DNA of 64,000 nucleotides from Agelas oroides (taxonomy: Eukaryota; Porifera; Demospongiae; Agelasida; Agelasidae): NCBI GenBank assembly GCA_949130485.1, contig OX422191.1:3051840-3115839 (forward strand), written 5' to 3'. A model generated the notes under the pieces. It did not search any database, was not told where the DNA came from, and saw only the letters and a program-made list of their open reading frames with translations. Shown here in pieces: positions 1 through 37,440 of the stretch. How positions within the stretch are numbered: position 1 is the stretch's first letter; the number at the start of each line of letters is the position of its first letter. The position numbers and the translations under genes are program-made.

Positions 1-1257
1 GTCTGTGTGGCATGTTGTGGTGGGTTGCGTATGTTGTGGGCTTTTGTAGCTGCTGGGCATGGCAGGTAAGGGTTGTCTTGTAAGTGAAGGCTGTGGTGTG
101 AGCAGTACTGGGTCGGTCCGTAGTTAATGACATGGTGGTGTGTTTGAAGGGTTTGTGGGGTAGGTAGCTAGTTGTAGGGAGAAAGGTTGTTTGTTGGTTT
201 GTGGGTGTAGCTGGTGTGCAGTGTTGTTTTAGTTAACTATAACTTTAACTAAATATATTTTAGTATGGCCTTTTTAAAATTTAGTTAACCAAAAGTGCAA
301 CTTAAATTTCTTGCTAACTTGGGGGCTGTAACTAAAACGTCCAAGGACGTACAAGAAGAAACCATAACTGTACTAAAACAGAATACAGCCTGTTTTCAAC
401 AATAAGTGTAACTAAATACCTTTTAGTAAGGGGTTTTAGAGTTTCAGTGGTTGAAACTATAACTAACTAAAAATTTTGTAAAACCGGGAAACTAGAACTA
501 AACTAAACCAAAAGTATTTTCTAAATAAAAACTAACTATAACTAAACTAAAAGCACAAACCCTAAAAACTTAAATTTGAAGGGTTTTGTGGTGTACGTGG
601 TTGGCAAAATGGCACAAGATGTAGGGATGGTGTAAAAGTATTGTGGTGTTGTTCCTATCTTGTTTGGTTGGTTTTTGAGGGTTCCATCCCTACATGTGCT
701 TGTTTTCATTGAGAAAACTTTTTTGTGACTTGTTTGCTTTGTTTTTTTTTGGTTTAGGAATGGTAAGAGAGAAGTGACATGGGAGGGTAGGCCGAGGGGA
801 AGATGCATGGTGTGTACAGTATGATAGTAGAAAGAGCTAAGGATTGTCATAAATTCAAACGCTTTGAAGTGAAATCGTCAATCCAAACATCAAACTTCGG
901 GGGGTTTAGAAGTACAGTCCAAGCAAAGCCTCATAAAACCAAGTGAAAAGCAGATGAGTTTAATAAGGCTTTGCATGCAAGCTTATAAATCCTGTGCTCA
1001 TTTCACGTGGACTACTAATGGGTTCACCGAAAAACTCTCCATAGACTGTCACCAGAGTATTGAGTCGTAAGACCCCATTACAGAACTGTTTGATGGTGAG
1101 TAGCTATAGTCTAAATGGGTTTGAAACGAACGCATAGGGGTCTGTGGAGCTGAACAACCGCCAGTTCTGTGGCCACCTCTAGTGCAGAAGTTTGGAATGA
1201 AGCCATGCACTGTTGACTCGGTGCTACTAGAGTTTGAGTATACCAAGCTACCAATAG
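1..1257. other. Repeat-poor to low-complexity left edge
   Basis: No gene is supported here. Positions 1-220 are GT-rich. Positions 225-560 are AT-rich with many short AACTAAA/TTAGTT units. An inverted pair of a 12-bp motif (ATGTAGGGATGG at 619-630, CCATCCCTACAT at 684-695) brackets 53 bp; the same motif recurs in the satellite-linked elements further right. The open frames on both strands are short and biased and look like chance. Confidence 0.5.
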
Positions 1258-1387
1258 GCTGCCACTTGCTTCGTTGGAGGAATATGAAGACTCAGGCACA
1301 ACACAAAAGGAGGATGTTAAGAAGACACCAGCCAAAGTGCTACCATCAACTCGCAGTAAACATTGTATGTGTACTATATGCATGTAA
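1258..1387 (+). CDS. Possible 3'-terminal coding exon, gene unknown
   Basis: After a plausible acceptor (AATAG) one frame stays open to TAA at 1385-1387. It gives an acidic-then-basic tail beginning LPLASLEEYEDSG and ending HCMCTICM. A canonical AATAAA lies at 1426-1431, about 40 nt past the stop, the right spacing for a terminal exon. An in-frame stop upstream at about 1216 limits the frame, so an intron acceptor is needed. I do not recognise the protein and see no partner exon to the left, so it could also be chance. Confidence 0.28.
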
Positions 1388-1494
1388 ATGACTATAACAA
1401 GCAAACTTGAAATGTGAAAGTTAACAATAAAACTTGAAATTGAATATCAGTGGCTAGTGTTCTAAGTCATATGAAGTACTTGATGGTTAAAACA

Positions 1495-2028
1495 CTAGCT
1501 GGCATAGTACCGTCTATACCACTTGAGCTTGGCTTTTGCAGCCTTCAAATTAGTCATACGAGCTGCTGCCCTTTTTTTGTCAGGGTTCCTCCAATAACTA
1601 CTATGGGAGGATACGCGGGAAGCTGCCCTTCCTTTCTCAGGGTCCTCCCAATAGCGGGTATGGGAGGATACGCGGGAAGCTGCCCTTCCTTTCTCAGGGT
1701 CCTCCCAATAACGGGTATGGGAGGATGCCCTGGAAGATGCCCTTTTGGTCTCAGGGTCCTCCCAATAACGGGTATGGGAGGACGCCCTTTTCGTCTCAGG
1801 GTCCTTCCAATAACAGGCATGGGAGGACACCCTTTTCGTCTCAGGGTCCTTCCAATAACAGGCATGGGAGGACGCCCGGGAAGATGCCCTGTGTTTCTCC
1901 GGGTCCTTCCAGTAATTATTACGGGACGCTTGCCTTTTTTTCTCCTTTGTTTCGCAGGTAGTTCTGCTTGTACTGCGTTCGTTTCTTGCGGACATTACGC
2001 ATATTGCGTTCGATGTAAAGTGCAGCAC
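1495..2028 (-). CDS. Lys/Arg-rich tandem-repeat protein (Helitron-protein-like N-terminal repeats)
   Basis: The minus-strand frame is open for 177 residues and consists mostly of seven repeats of 15 or 19 residues, built on YWxDPExxRASS with variable HTR/HAC linkers. The DNA repeat (45 or 57 bp) keeps the codon frame throughout and the changes are conservative (E/K, A/V), which favours this strand over the opposite open frame. A second Met at about 1995 starts a more typical SARNERS N-terminus. I recall similar DPEKKRAASRAS repeats at the N-termini of Helitron-type and other large ORFs of cnidarians and sponges, often ahead of helicase regions. No helicase motif is visible here, so this is either a fragment of such an element or a small stand-alone gene. 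The stop is at 1495-1497. Confidence 0.5.
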   Translation of the reverse strand: MLHFTSNAICVMSARNERSTSRTTCETKEKKRQASRNNYWKDPEKHRASSRASSHACYWKDPETKRVSSHACYWKDPETKRASSHTRYWEDPETKRASSRASSHTRYWEDPEKGRAASRVSSHTRYWEDPEKGRAASRVSSHSSYWRNPDKKRAAARMTNLKAAKAKLKWYRRYYAS

Positions 2029-2588
2029 AACTACGTCAACTGATCCACGAAATCAGATTTGCAAACTGCAACGCTCAATTCTCACCTTCTCTACGAAGTA
2101 CTGAACCACGTGCTCAGTTGAACCCTGGTGACGTAATTATGAGTAATATTTAATTCGAGCAAAATGGCGTGTAGCAGCTAGCGTAAGTGTGAGATTACCT
2201 GAGAATCGCCGACAAGTTTGAGTTCTTTCTTTTAGACCGATAAGTGGCAGGTGCAATACCTAGTGATTTATCCTGTTGTTTTGTGTTTGAATCGTTGTAA
2301 AAGCTCCAGCCGTTATCGTGCTATCGCGGTGAAAGGCAGAAGAAGAAGAAGAAGAAGAAGAAGAAGAAGAAGAAGAAAGAAAGTCAGAAGATAGACGATT
2401 TGTCCGTTTTGGCGACTTGCCGGTCTGGTGCTTAGCGATACTTTCCAGCAAACTTAACAGTCTTTTTGCTCATGAAAACACTCGATAATGCCTGATATGG
2501 CTCATACAGGCCTTTGACTAATCTAACGAAGACATTTCGAGCGTGTTATTTGTGCACTTTTAATGTGGCGGCCATTTTTTTTCGGGGT
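2029..2588. other. Intergenic, CpG-containing, with GAA microsatellite
   Basis: No coding region is supported. An (AGA)n tract lies at 2338-2377. The relatively CpG-rich composition could be a promoter for the minus-strand repeat-protein ORF, but no core element decides it. Confidence 0.35.
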
Positions 2589-2635
2589 CATCCCTACATA
2601 TGGCGTACTACCGTACGCCATGATAAGGTACTGAG
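2589..2635 (+). other. Motif-hairpin-motif block heading satellite array 1
   Basis: CATCCCTACAT (2589-2599) is followed by a perfect 9-bp stem with loop TACC (2600-2621) and then GATAAGGTACTGAG, which enters the satellite. The same order, loop and flanks recur at 4849-4894 with a completely different stem sequence. This suggests the end of a mobile element or a maintained secondary structure. Confidence 0.75.
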
Positions 2636-3340
2636 TACATATACTACAAGGTACTGAGTATATATACTATAAGGTACTGAGTATATATACTATAAGGTAC
2701 TGAGTACATATACTATAAGGTACTGAGTATATATACTATAAGGTACTGAGTACATATACTATAAGGTACTGAGTATATATACTATAAGGTACTGAGTATA
2801 TATACTATAAGGTACTGAGTACATATACTATAAGGTACTGAGTATATATACTATAAGGTACTGAGTACATATACTATAAGGTACTGAGTATATATACTAT
2901 AAGGTACTGAGTACATATACTATAAGGTACTGAGTATATATACTAGAAGGTACTGAGTATATATAGTATAAGGTACTGAGTATATATACTATAAGGTACT
3001 GAGTACATATACTATAAGGTACTGAGTATATATACTATAAGGTACTGAGTATATATACTATAAGGTACTGAGTACATATACTATAAGGTACTGAGTACAT
3101 ATACTATAAGGTACTGAGTATATATAGTATAAGGTACTGAGTACATATACTATAAGGTACTGAATACATATACTATAAGGTACTGAGTATATATACTATA
3201 AGGTACTGAGTATATATACTATAAGGTACTGAGTACATATACTATAAGGTACTGAGTACATATACTGTAAGGTACTGAGTACATATACTATAAGGTACTG
3301 AGTACATATACTATAAGGTACTGAGTATATATACTACAAG
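2622..3340. repeat. 23-bp AT-rich satellite, about 31 copies
   Basis: Tandem units of about 23 bp read AAGGTACTGAG followed by TATATATACTAT or TACATATACTAT. The two variants (TATATA versus TACATA) are interspersed irregularly, and rare units carry a C-to-G or A-to-T change. Each unit is partly palindromic around TATATA. Confidence 0.95.
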
Positions 3341-3923
3341 ACTTAAAAAACATTAAAAATGTAAAAAGATGTAGGTATGGCATGCCAAAAAGTATGCAAA
3401 CAAGGTAGGGATAATGCATGAAAGCAAAGGTCAACATATTGGCAAAGCCCCATCCCTACATCTTTTTCACACTACAGTTAGTGCATGGGGGTCTTCCTAA
3501 AACGTACCACAAGTTCACAACCTTTATTACTGGCAGTTCATGGCTGTAGCCTCGTTCTCAGGCCACCTCCTCCTCCCACATGGCCTGGTAATAAGGCTAG
3601 TATGACCCTCTTGGTAGCATTATGTTATACAGAACCTCTTCAACAACTTAAGCAGTAAGTTGGAGTAGACTGCAGACTTATGATAGTACATGGCATGGTT
3701 TTAACCTCGTCCCCAGGCCACATTCCTTCTCCCACATGTTGGCTCAGGGACGAGGCTAATATGATCTAGCAGCATTGCATCAACTGTAGTGTGAAAAAAT
3801 GTAGGGATGGGGCTTTGCCAATATGTTGACCTTTGCTTTCATGCATTATCCCTACCTTGTTTGCATACTTTTTGGCATGCCATACCTACATCTTTTTACA
3901 TTTTTAATGTTTTTTAAGTCTTG
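3337..3923. mobile_element. Inverted-repeat element with ~142-bp arms
   Basis: The left arm (3337-3479) and right arm (3782-3923) are near-perfect reverse complements, starting CAAGACTTAAAAAACATT. Each arm carries ATGTAGGTATGG, GTAGGGATAATGC and CCATCCCTACAT variants, so it shares the motif that heads the satellite arrays. The 300-bp centre contains two short fold-back units (3546-3600 and 3706-3757) of the CCTCGTTCCCAGGC family. No ORF. It directly abuts the satellite and may be the other end of the same composite element. Confidence 0.7.
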
Positions 3924-4509
3924 TTGCTGTACTTTTTTGATGTTAATCTCAGTTACAGTTACACGTATTAAAGTGTAATCACAGCACCAGAACTTGAAAC
4001 GGCGTTGACAGTTTAGTAGTGGTTCCAGGCATGTATTAAATAATTAGGCCTATGTGTAATATAGCCAGCTAGAACCTGATGAAGGGCCAACCACTCTTCC
4101 TACCAAACTTTGTGAAACCAATTTCAGTTGTCAATCACATGACGACTGACCAGCTGCAGCACAGAAACTACTATCCTACTGACAACTGACCATCCTAGCT
4201 TTACAGTTCAAAGGCTATTTTTAGTGTAGCTACAAGTAGGCAGCTGAATGCAGCGCCTTACCTACGTAGTGTTCATAAGCCTTGCCCAATGCCGGCGGGA
4301 GGAAAAGACCGTGACAGCCAAGCGTACTGCCCGCTGGCGATTTCGCGTGTGTACTAGTCTCGCTTCCAGACCAATGACCGTGGTCTTTGGTCTGGGAACG
4401 AGACTTCGTGTGCGCATGCGTACAAAATTAGAAAATGGCGTCCTAAGCAACGCACAGCAGCCTCCGAGGGTTGTGAATGGCTTTTGTTGACTAGGGTGAA
4501 CTTGAAGCT

Positions 4510-4575
4510 ATGAAGACGCTGAGTGATCGTAGAGCTCCGCGCTGTGATAAGCATCAGTTTCGTGCTAAAATTACG
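4510..4575 (+). CDS. Possible first coding exon
   Basis: An ATG opens 22 codons (MKTLSDRRAPRCDKHQFRAK, then IT), ending exactly at a consensus donor ACG|GTGAGT in phase 0. The surroundings (4260-4620) are CpG-rich and promoter-like. No downstream exon could be joined with confidence, and I do not recognise the peptide. Confidence 0.25.
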
Positions 4576-4848
4576 GTGAGTGCTTGAACCGTTTTTGAGT
4601 TGTTGTTGTTTGAACAAAAGTCGTAACGAAGAAAGAAAGAAAGAAAGAAGAATACGAAAAATGGCACTTTTGCTATCGCACACTTTTGCGTTTAGCTGTC
4701 TTCCGCGTGGCTTTTGGCCACTTATATGAGTCTTACTGATCACAAAGGCACTCAAAGAGGAAGCCTGGATGCTTAAATAAACTTTTTGCGTGTTTGTGGT
4801 GAAGTTATACGGCTTTTGCTTAAGTATTGCATATATTGCGCGTCGGCG

Positions 4849-5046
4849 CCATCCCTACATAGAGAGTCTACCGACTCTCTGATAAGGTACTGAGTACATA
4901 TACTATAAGGTACTGAGTATATATACTATAAGGTACTGAGTACATATACTATAAGGTACTGAGTACATATACTATAAGGTACTGAGTATATATACTATAA
5001 GGTACTGAGTATATATACTATAAGGTACTGAGTATATATACTATAA
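4849..5046 (+). repeat. Second motif-hairpin block plus 23-bp satellite array
   Basis: CCATCCCTACAT (4849-4860) precedes an 8-bp stem with loop TACC (4861-4880), then GATAAGGTACTGAG and about seven 23-bp satellite units to 5046. The unit is the same as at 2622-3340, but the array is short and leads into unrelated sequence. Confidence 0.85.
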
Positions 5047-6334
5047 GATAGTGTAAATGTAAACATACAGGGTGGTAACTATAATGGAACAGGGGTAGCT
5101 GCAGCCAAAGCAAAATGAAAACACCCAATCCCGTGTAGAAATCAAACATTATTCCGTCGCGCGTGTCTGAAGCGCCGTACCGCTGAACACCTGCTAACAC
5201 CGGGACCCATAACGCGCTTCATAGGGCCCGCCATTTATTCATATATAGGTGGCGCCGCCGACAGGATGTCCAGCAACAGGTGTGAAGAGTGTTTCAAGTT
5301 TGTATACACAGGCGGCTCTTTTGAATAGCAATGTATGTGGGCCCAGTATTCAGATGGGCATGTCAGGCCATGTAACCTAGTGACCGTATATTCATGCACG
5401 AAACTTTTGGGGAACAAATATCACAGAGTATGCTTCTATTTCTGGGCAACTATGTCTCTAGTTTAATGACCATACACATGAGCATTGAGCCCAAGAGAGG
5501 ACGCAGTGTGTTTTTGGCTACCCTTCAAATCTTTATCTATAGAAGCAATTGAGTGTTTACTTTGCAATTCCTTTTATGTCAAGCAAATTGCTACCCACCT
5601 GCATACAGCCACAGGAAATGTACACAGAGGCCTTATTCAAGGCTAATGATACTGTTCCTAGGGGCATATACAAACACTTGGGAGTATTCACTGCTCAAGG
5701 GCATAGCTTACCGCACTGCTGGAAATAACCAGATGTGTGTAATTTTGAGTGCATGAGAGAAAAGTGAAATGCCAGTAGTTATTACTAATCAAACTCAGGG
5801 ACCCTAGGTTGAGCTGCCAGTTTTCTGACCACTGAGTTACTTGGCAATCTCACCAGCCCTTACAACCTTCTATATTTGACGTATAATAATTGCACTCTAA
5901 TATCAGTATATGTTGCCAAGGTAAGACTACAGCCTCATTCCCAGGCTCCCCCAGCAGCCAGGGGGGAAGGGGGGAACCTGGGAACAATGCTTGGATATGT
6001 CATTATGATGACAGAAGATTTTTCAGCAGATAATGACTACAGTGTATTGTATAAAATGAAGATACTCTCAGCTCCACGCTAACTATATATATACAATATA
6101 CATACAAGGGGTAGTCACTTGTATGCCATCTATTGAAGCATTTATGACTGGGATTAAGGTATTTGATTGAGTGCTTGAGTTACAGTGGTTCAAAGGTCAA
6201 ACCAGCAGCCACTCACATTCTTAGTACCTTTAACTTTTGTGGTTCGGAGATCAGCTCTTAAAAAGGACATTGATCATAACACTCTATTTTGAACTTGGTT
6301 ACAAACATATACAAGACACTACCCCCTGAAATAC
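5047..6334. other. Intergenic or 3' region of the laminin-G gene; degraded repeats
   Basis: 5095-5230 resembles the GGCAGTCCCG...ATTATTCCGTCG element family in degraded form. 5760-5880 is a minus-oriented, degraded tRNA-derived SINE. 5935-5990 carries a short CCCAGGCTCCCCC fold-back. Later exons of the minus-strand laminin-G gene may lie here, but I could not identify one. Confidence 0.4.
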
Positions 6335-7100
6335 CTTCCGAACAATCGGAGCCAGCTTGGCTTGTGCCTCTGCAGTCACAGTAGTATCCTGTTCCTGTCC
6401 CCCACTGTTGAATACACCTGCCTCCATTACTACATGGATTGCTCCGACAGGGTTCTAAACATCCACTTTGCACTCCATTTTCCATTACTGGATTTCTCGT
6501 CTGGAGCATGCTGGATGCATTTGTCGAGTTAGCAAACTGGATGCTGTGCAGGCATCCAGCAAAGCTAACATCACTGCGAGTGGAGTTGAGGTGCACTGAA
6601 TGTGAATCCGGTACCCCACCAAATAATACTTGAGAATGAAAGTCTGTTGAGAAAATTTCTGAATAATTGAGTCTGGCGACAGTAGCTCCATCCAGTCTGA
6701 ACTCAAACTGTTTGTTACTATGAATAACCATGATAGTGTGAGGCTGGTTGTCATTGATGTTCTCACCAAATTGTGTTGCTAATGTTGACTGTGGCGTTCC
6801 TATGCCAATCTCCACAGTTACCACCCCCTCCACAAGCCGTATGTAGAGAAAGTCTTGAGATGTTTCAGCACCATCCATGTAAAACAAAAATCCATTCAAT
6901 CGAGAAGTTCTGATGACAAATTCGCAAAGTCCTTCGTCTTCAATCAACCATTGAGGATATACAGCATAGTTATTACCTCCAAGGAATGCTCTCCCTGTAT
7001 TTCCATTGCTTGGAGGTTGGGGTACACTAGAACGCACCAAGAGTAGTAAGGAAATGCAAAAGGGCGTAACAGCGTGGGGAAACTGGCGGATAAAAACCAT
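6335..7100 (-). CDS. Secreted laminin-G/EGF protein, first exon
   Basis: The 255 codons from ATG (7098-7100) end at a donor GAAG|GTATTT in phase 1, and the frame past the donor runs to a stop at 6258 without further Cys pattern. Residues 1-27 are a signal peptide (hydrophobic FCISLLLLV, then SSVPQPPS). Residues about 38-205 match a laminin G domain: IRTSRLNGFLFYM, the FRLDG strand, LFGGVPDS and FAGCLHSIQ are hallmarks. Residues about 214-253 form one EGF module (PCRSNPCSNGGRC, YYCDC, SDCSEG). LamG-EGF order is typical of extracellular or adhesion proteins such as agrin, eyes shut, neurexin and CASPR; nothing here decides which. Downstream exons were not found in the window, so the protein may be longer or use a read-through end. 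It lies head to head with the sorting nexin, with 434 bp between start codons. Confidence 0.8.
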
Positions 7101-7534
7101 CGCCCTGTTTTCCGTGTGACTGTTGCGGCTATCGTTCAGGATTCAGTACAGCCTACAGGTAGAATTAAGCCGACCTCCAGTATACACAGCCAGTTTGTTA
7201 TTACGCAGTAGCCCGTCCTGTTTTCTTCAGCATTAGTATCAACATCGACCTCTGCAGCTCCAACTTGCGCATTCCGCGGGCACTTTGCGGACAATTTGTG
7301 ACGTCACAAACCGGATGTGCACTGACTTGCTCGCGTGGCCACACCCCATTCCGAACGGGGTGTGGCCAAACTTACCGATGACGTAATGATTAAGGAAATT
7401 GATTAGCGGCTTGAGTTCGCACGTCGAATATATAATAGGCGTATCACTCGAGTCAGAGATCAGTGTAGTTTCGTGTTCTAGCTAAATCTGCTGCTCCAGT
7501 AAGACAATTGTCGAGTTTGTGACGGTACAGAGAA
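7101..7534. promoter_or_regulatory. Compact bidirectional promoter
   Basis: This 434-bp CpG-rich gap separates two divergent start codons. It holds a palindromic CRE (TGACGTCA, 7299-7306), an ETS-type CCGGATGT (7311-7318), a perfect 12-bp inverted repeat of a CACCC/KLF-like box (TGGCCACACCCC 7336-7347 and GGGGTGTGGCCA 7357-7368), a second CRE-like TGACGTAA (7379-7386), and a TATA box TATATAA (7429-7435) about 100 nt ahead of the sorting-nexin ATG. Assignment of factors rests on motif resemblance only. Confidence 0.65.
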
Positions 7535-35203
<27,669 letters not shown>

Positions 35204-35356
35204 ATGATCAACTGCTAATCAGTCAACGACATCATACGATTAATTTTATATCATTTTCCGCAGAACTATTCATTCAAATTCTGTTTATACAGTTTGTATC
35301 TATAGCCTAACCATTCTTGGCTACATGTATTGTCATGTACATTAATTTTATGTCCA

Positions 35357-35362
35357 AATAAA
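35357..35362 (+). terminator. Poly(A) signal AATAAA of the sorting nexin
   Basis: A canonical AATAAA lies about 155 nt after the proposed stop codon at 35201-35203 and is followed by AT-rich sequence. It supports the gene ending here rather than continuing. Confidence 0.55.
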
Positions 35363-35829
35363 TGCTATAAATTTTAACTGCAATCATATTATATACACAA
35401 GCCTGATATGGCCTATAGCCTCTTTCCCAGGCCATGCCCAGATTTTTGTCTTACATCTTGTTGAAGGTAAAATCATGGCCAATGTACAGTATGAGTAATG
35501 AACTTTAGTGGCACCTCACAGGAAACAGGCTTTTTTTGCTGGAACTTACATCCACCCACATAACCGCTGCACACAAAATATTCAATCTGGCCCTTAAACA
35601 TAGCTGTACACATACATGCAGTTTCTCATTACATGTATGTGCCAGCATAATAGTAGCAAATGAGGGCACCTTCGTTTCTTGTACTGCTTGCTTTCCTGTT
35701 TGATGTAATCACACGTACATGATTGTACTACTTGTGGAAAAAGGGAGAGAGAGCCTATATTTTACGGAGATTACAAAGTAAATATTGACACCAAAAGGCC
35801 TAAAGAAATGGTATGTCTGGGCAAAAGAA

Positions 35830-36420
35830 ACAATTGTAACTGCTACAACCCAGGCCACTTACAAGAACTCATGCCAACCCACTTAACCACAGACAATATA
35901 TATCACCCATTATGTTGATGCATATTCACATCAACTCCAAATCTGATGCATGTATTATTATCTACATAAAAGTGTAGCCTTGTTCCCAGGCCTCCCCCGT
36001 TTTGTGTTCTTCGGTTTGCGTTCATTTCCATGTATTATACTGAACGCAAACCGAAGAACACAAAATGGGGGAGGCCTGGGAACGAGGCTAATAAAAGTGA
36101 TAACTATGTAAGTTAAGTGCACAGTAAAATTCACTACCAGTGCAGTGAAAATGTTAATTAGATTAAGATGGTCATCTGGTGCCACCTTCTCACTGTTTTT
36201 GTGTGTATAATATAATGTGACTGAATGTATTCATGTCATTGTGTGCATCGAGAATGAAGTAACAAGGCATATGGTGCTTAGGTTTTGTTGTTCCACCATT
36301 TTGTGTAAGCAGTAGCATTAACATGCACTTACACTTGAGTATTTTAATCACTTATGCATGACTGTAATGATGACTATGACATTATTATTCTAAGTAACTA
36401 TATGACCACTTAAAGTGCAT
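35830..36420 (+). pseudogene. Decayed copy of the sponge multi-pass membrane gene and its upstream region
   Basis: 35850-35960 and 36096-36165 align with the 5' flank of the intact-looking gene at 43590-43865 (shared CAACCCACT, CACATCAACT, CTGATACATGTA-like and AGTGCAGTAAA phrases). 36285-36345 then aligns with its coding region at 44600-44690 (GTTGTTCCACCATTTTGTGT, CACTTACACTTGAGTAT versus CACTTGCACTTGAGTAT), followed by AATCACTTA as at 44701. Most of the coding region is deleted. A fold-back element (35975-36090) has inserted into the flank. Confidence 0.7.
35975..36090. mobile_element. Fold-back MITE, TAGCCTTGTTCCCAGGCC ends
   Basis: A 116-bp near-perfect hairpin: arms TAGCCTTGTTCCCAGGCCTC and onward through CGGTTTGCGTTCA, loop about TTTCCATGTATTATAC. 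The same terminal motif with unrelated inner stems recurs at 4352-4397, 19973-20031, 34263-34371, 37441-37560, 42901-42983, 48625-48730, 56661-56813 and elsewhere. Confidence 0.85.
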
Positions 36421-36668
36421 GAGAAATGTACATACTGTACTGGAAATGATATACACATAATGTTATACGTAGTAAAAAATGTTGTTAAGTATATCAAGTT
36501 GGAACTATGTTAGCAAGGAGTCCTTAATTCACACACATTAAAAAGGTTCCACTGTATTCCTACAACTTATAACTCATAGTTAATGCCTAGCTACCTTGCA
36601 TAGAAAGTTAATGGCGTTATTTTTTCCAAGGTACAAACATATATTAAAACTACCCTTAGTGAAGACAT

Positions 36669-37355
36669 CTAGGCAGGGGGCAGACCAGGAAAATATTGAA
36701 CTCGCACAACAATTATTTCAGCTTGTCTCATCCGATAGATATTTCTTTGGTTTTCTTCATCAGCCAGTTCATCCCACTGAACGGTATATACAACAATCAT
36801 TTTAGGACGGGGAGGTAAAATGTTACGGTAATAGCGCAGAATCTCATTTGTGCAACCAGTGCATGGAAAAATCCAGGAATATAGGATGATACATCTTGCA
36901 TTGACGTTTCTGTAAACACCCTGCAGCAAATGTCTCTGATGGAAGATGATCATTTCACAGTGACGACCCCCATCTGGTCTAGCAACAATGTAATTACCCA
37001 GGTTATTACGAGGAAAATATGAGTACCTATTGTTCACAAGAGGTTCGCTAGGCTGGAATTGCATCCCTCCCATTCTATTCAATCTGCTTTCTGCTGTAAA
37101 AATTAGGACTGCAAACTGGCCTCCTTGCAGACGTTGTCCATGAAACAGGCGTATGACCCTTTTCATAAACTCATAGAATTCGCGTGGTATCGGTTGGCCA
37201 GCTTGGGGGTGAACTCGGTGAACTCGCTGGAGACCTTCAGGAACCATATTATGGGGTCGAAGCTGCTGATACAGCCTGAAGAGGCACCAACACAGTGCCC
37301 CTATAATCACTGCAAAGATGACCCACTGCAGTAACATTGTACCTAGTAAAAGCAT
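36669..37355 (-). CDS. Membrane-anchored AID/APOBEC-like cytidine deaminase
   Basis: Single-exon ORF of 228 aa, ATG to TAG. Residues 8-29 are strongly hydrophobic (LLQWVIFAVIIGALCWCLF) followed by R27 and a basic, polar stretch, so it is a signal anchor or an uncleaved signal peptide. The core carries the zinc-deaminase signature: H132-C-E134 (HxE, catalytic Glu and Zn His) and P164-C165-x2-C168 (Zn Cys pair), preceded by S160-W161 as in the AID/APOBEC SW(S)PCxxC motif. Hydrophobic strands precede (FAVLIFTA) and follow (MIVVYTV, EIIVVRVQY) as the deaminase fold requires. Spacing from HxE to PCxxC is 30 residues, as in AID. Such enzymes deaminate cytosine in DNA or RNA; an N-terminal anchor would place this one in the secretory pathway or outside the cell. 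Secreted AID/APOBEC-like families have been reported in metazoans. The Kozak choice between Met1 and Met7 is open. Substrate and role are unknown. Confidence 0.75.
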   Translation of the reverse strand: MLLLGTMLLQWVIFAVIIGALCWCLFRLYQQLRPHNMVPEGLQRVHRVHPQAGQPIPREFYEFMKRVIRLFHGQRLQGGQFAVLIFTAESRLNRMGGMQFQPSEPLVNNRYSYFPRNNLGNYIVARPDGGRHCEMIIFHQRHLLQGVYRNVNARCIILYSWIFPCTGCTNEILRYYRNILPPRPKMIVVYTVQWDELADEENQRNIYRMRQAEIIVVRVQYFPGLPPA

Positions 37356-37440
37356 AAATACAAGCCAGGAGGAATGAATACATGGAAAAGAGAATGTATA
37401 CCCACTAAGGATGAACAGATTTCAGTTCACCCCTTCGATT

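Noticed and set aside
1450-2043. Long plus-strand open frame over the 45/57-bp repeat
   Set aside because: It is the shadow of the minus-strand repeat protein. The Pro/Gly/Cys-rich translation has no family resemblance, and substitutions are conservative only on the minus strand.
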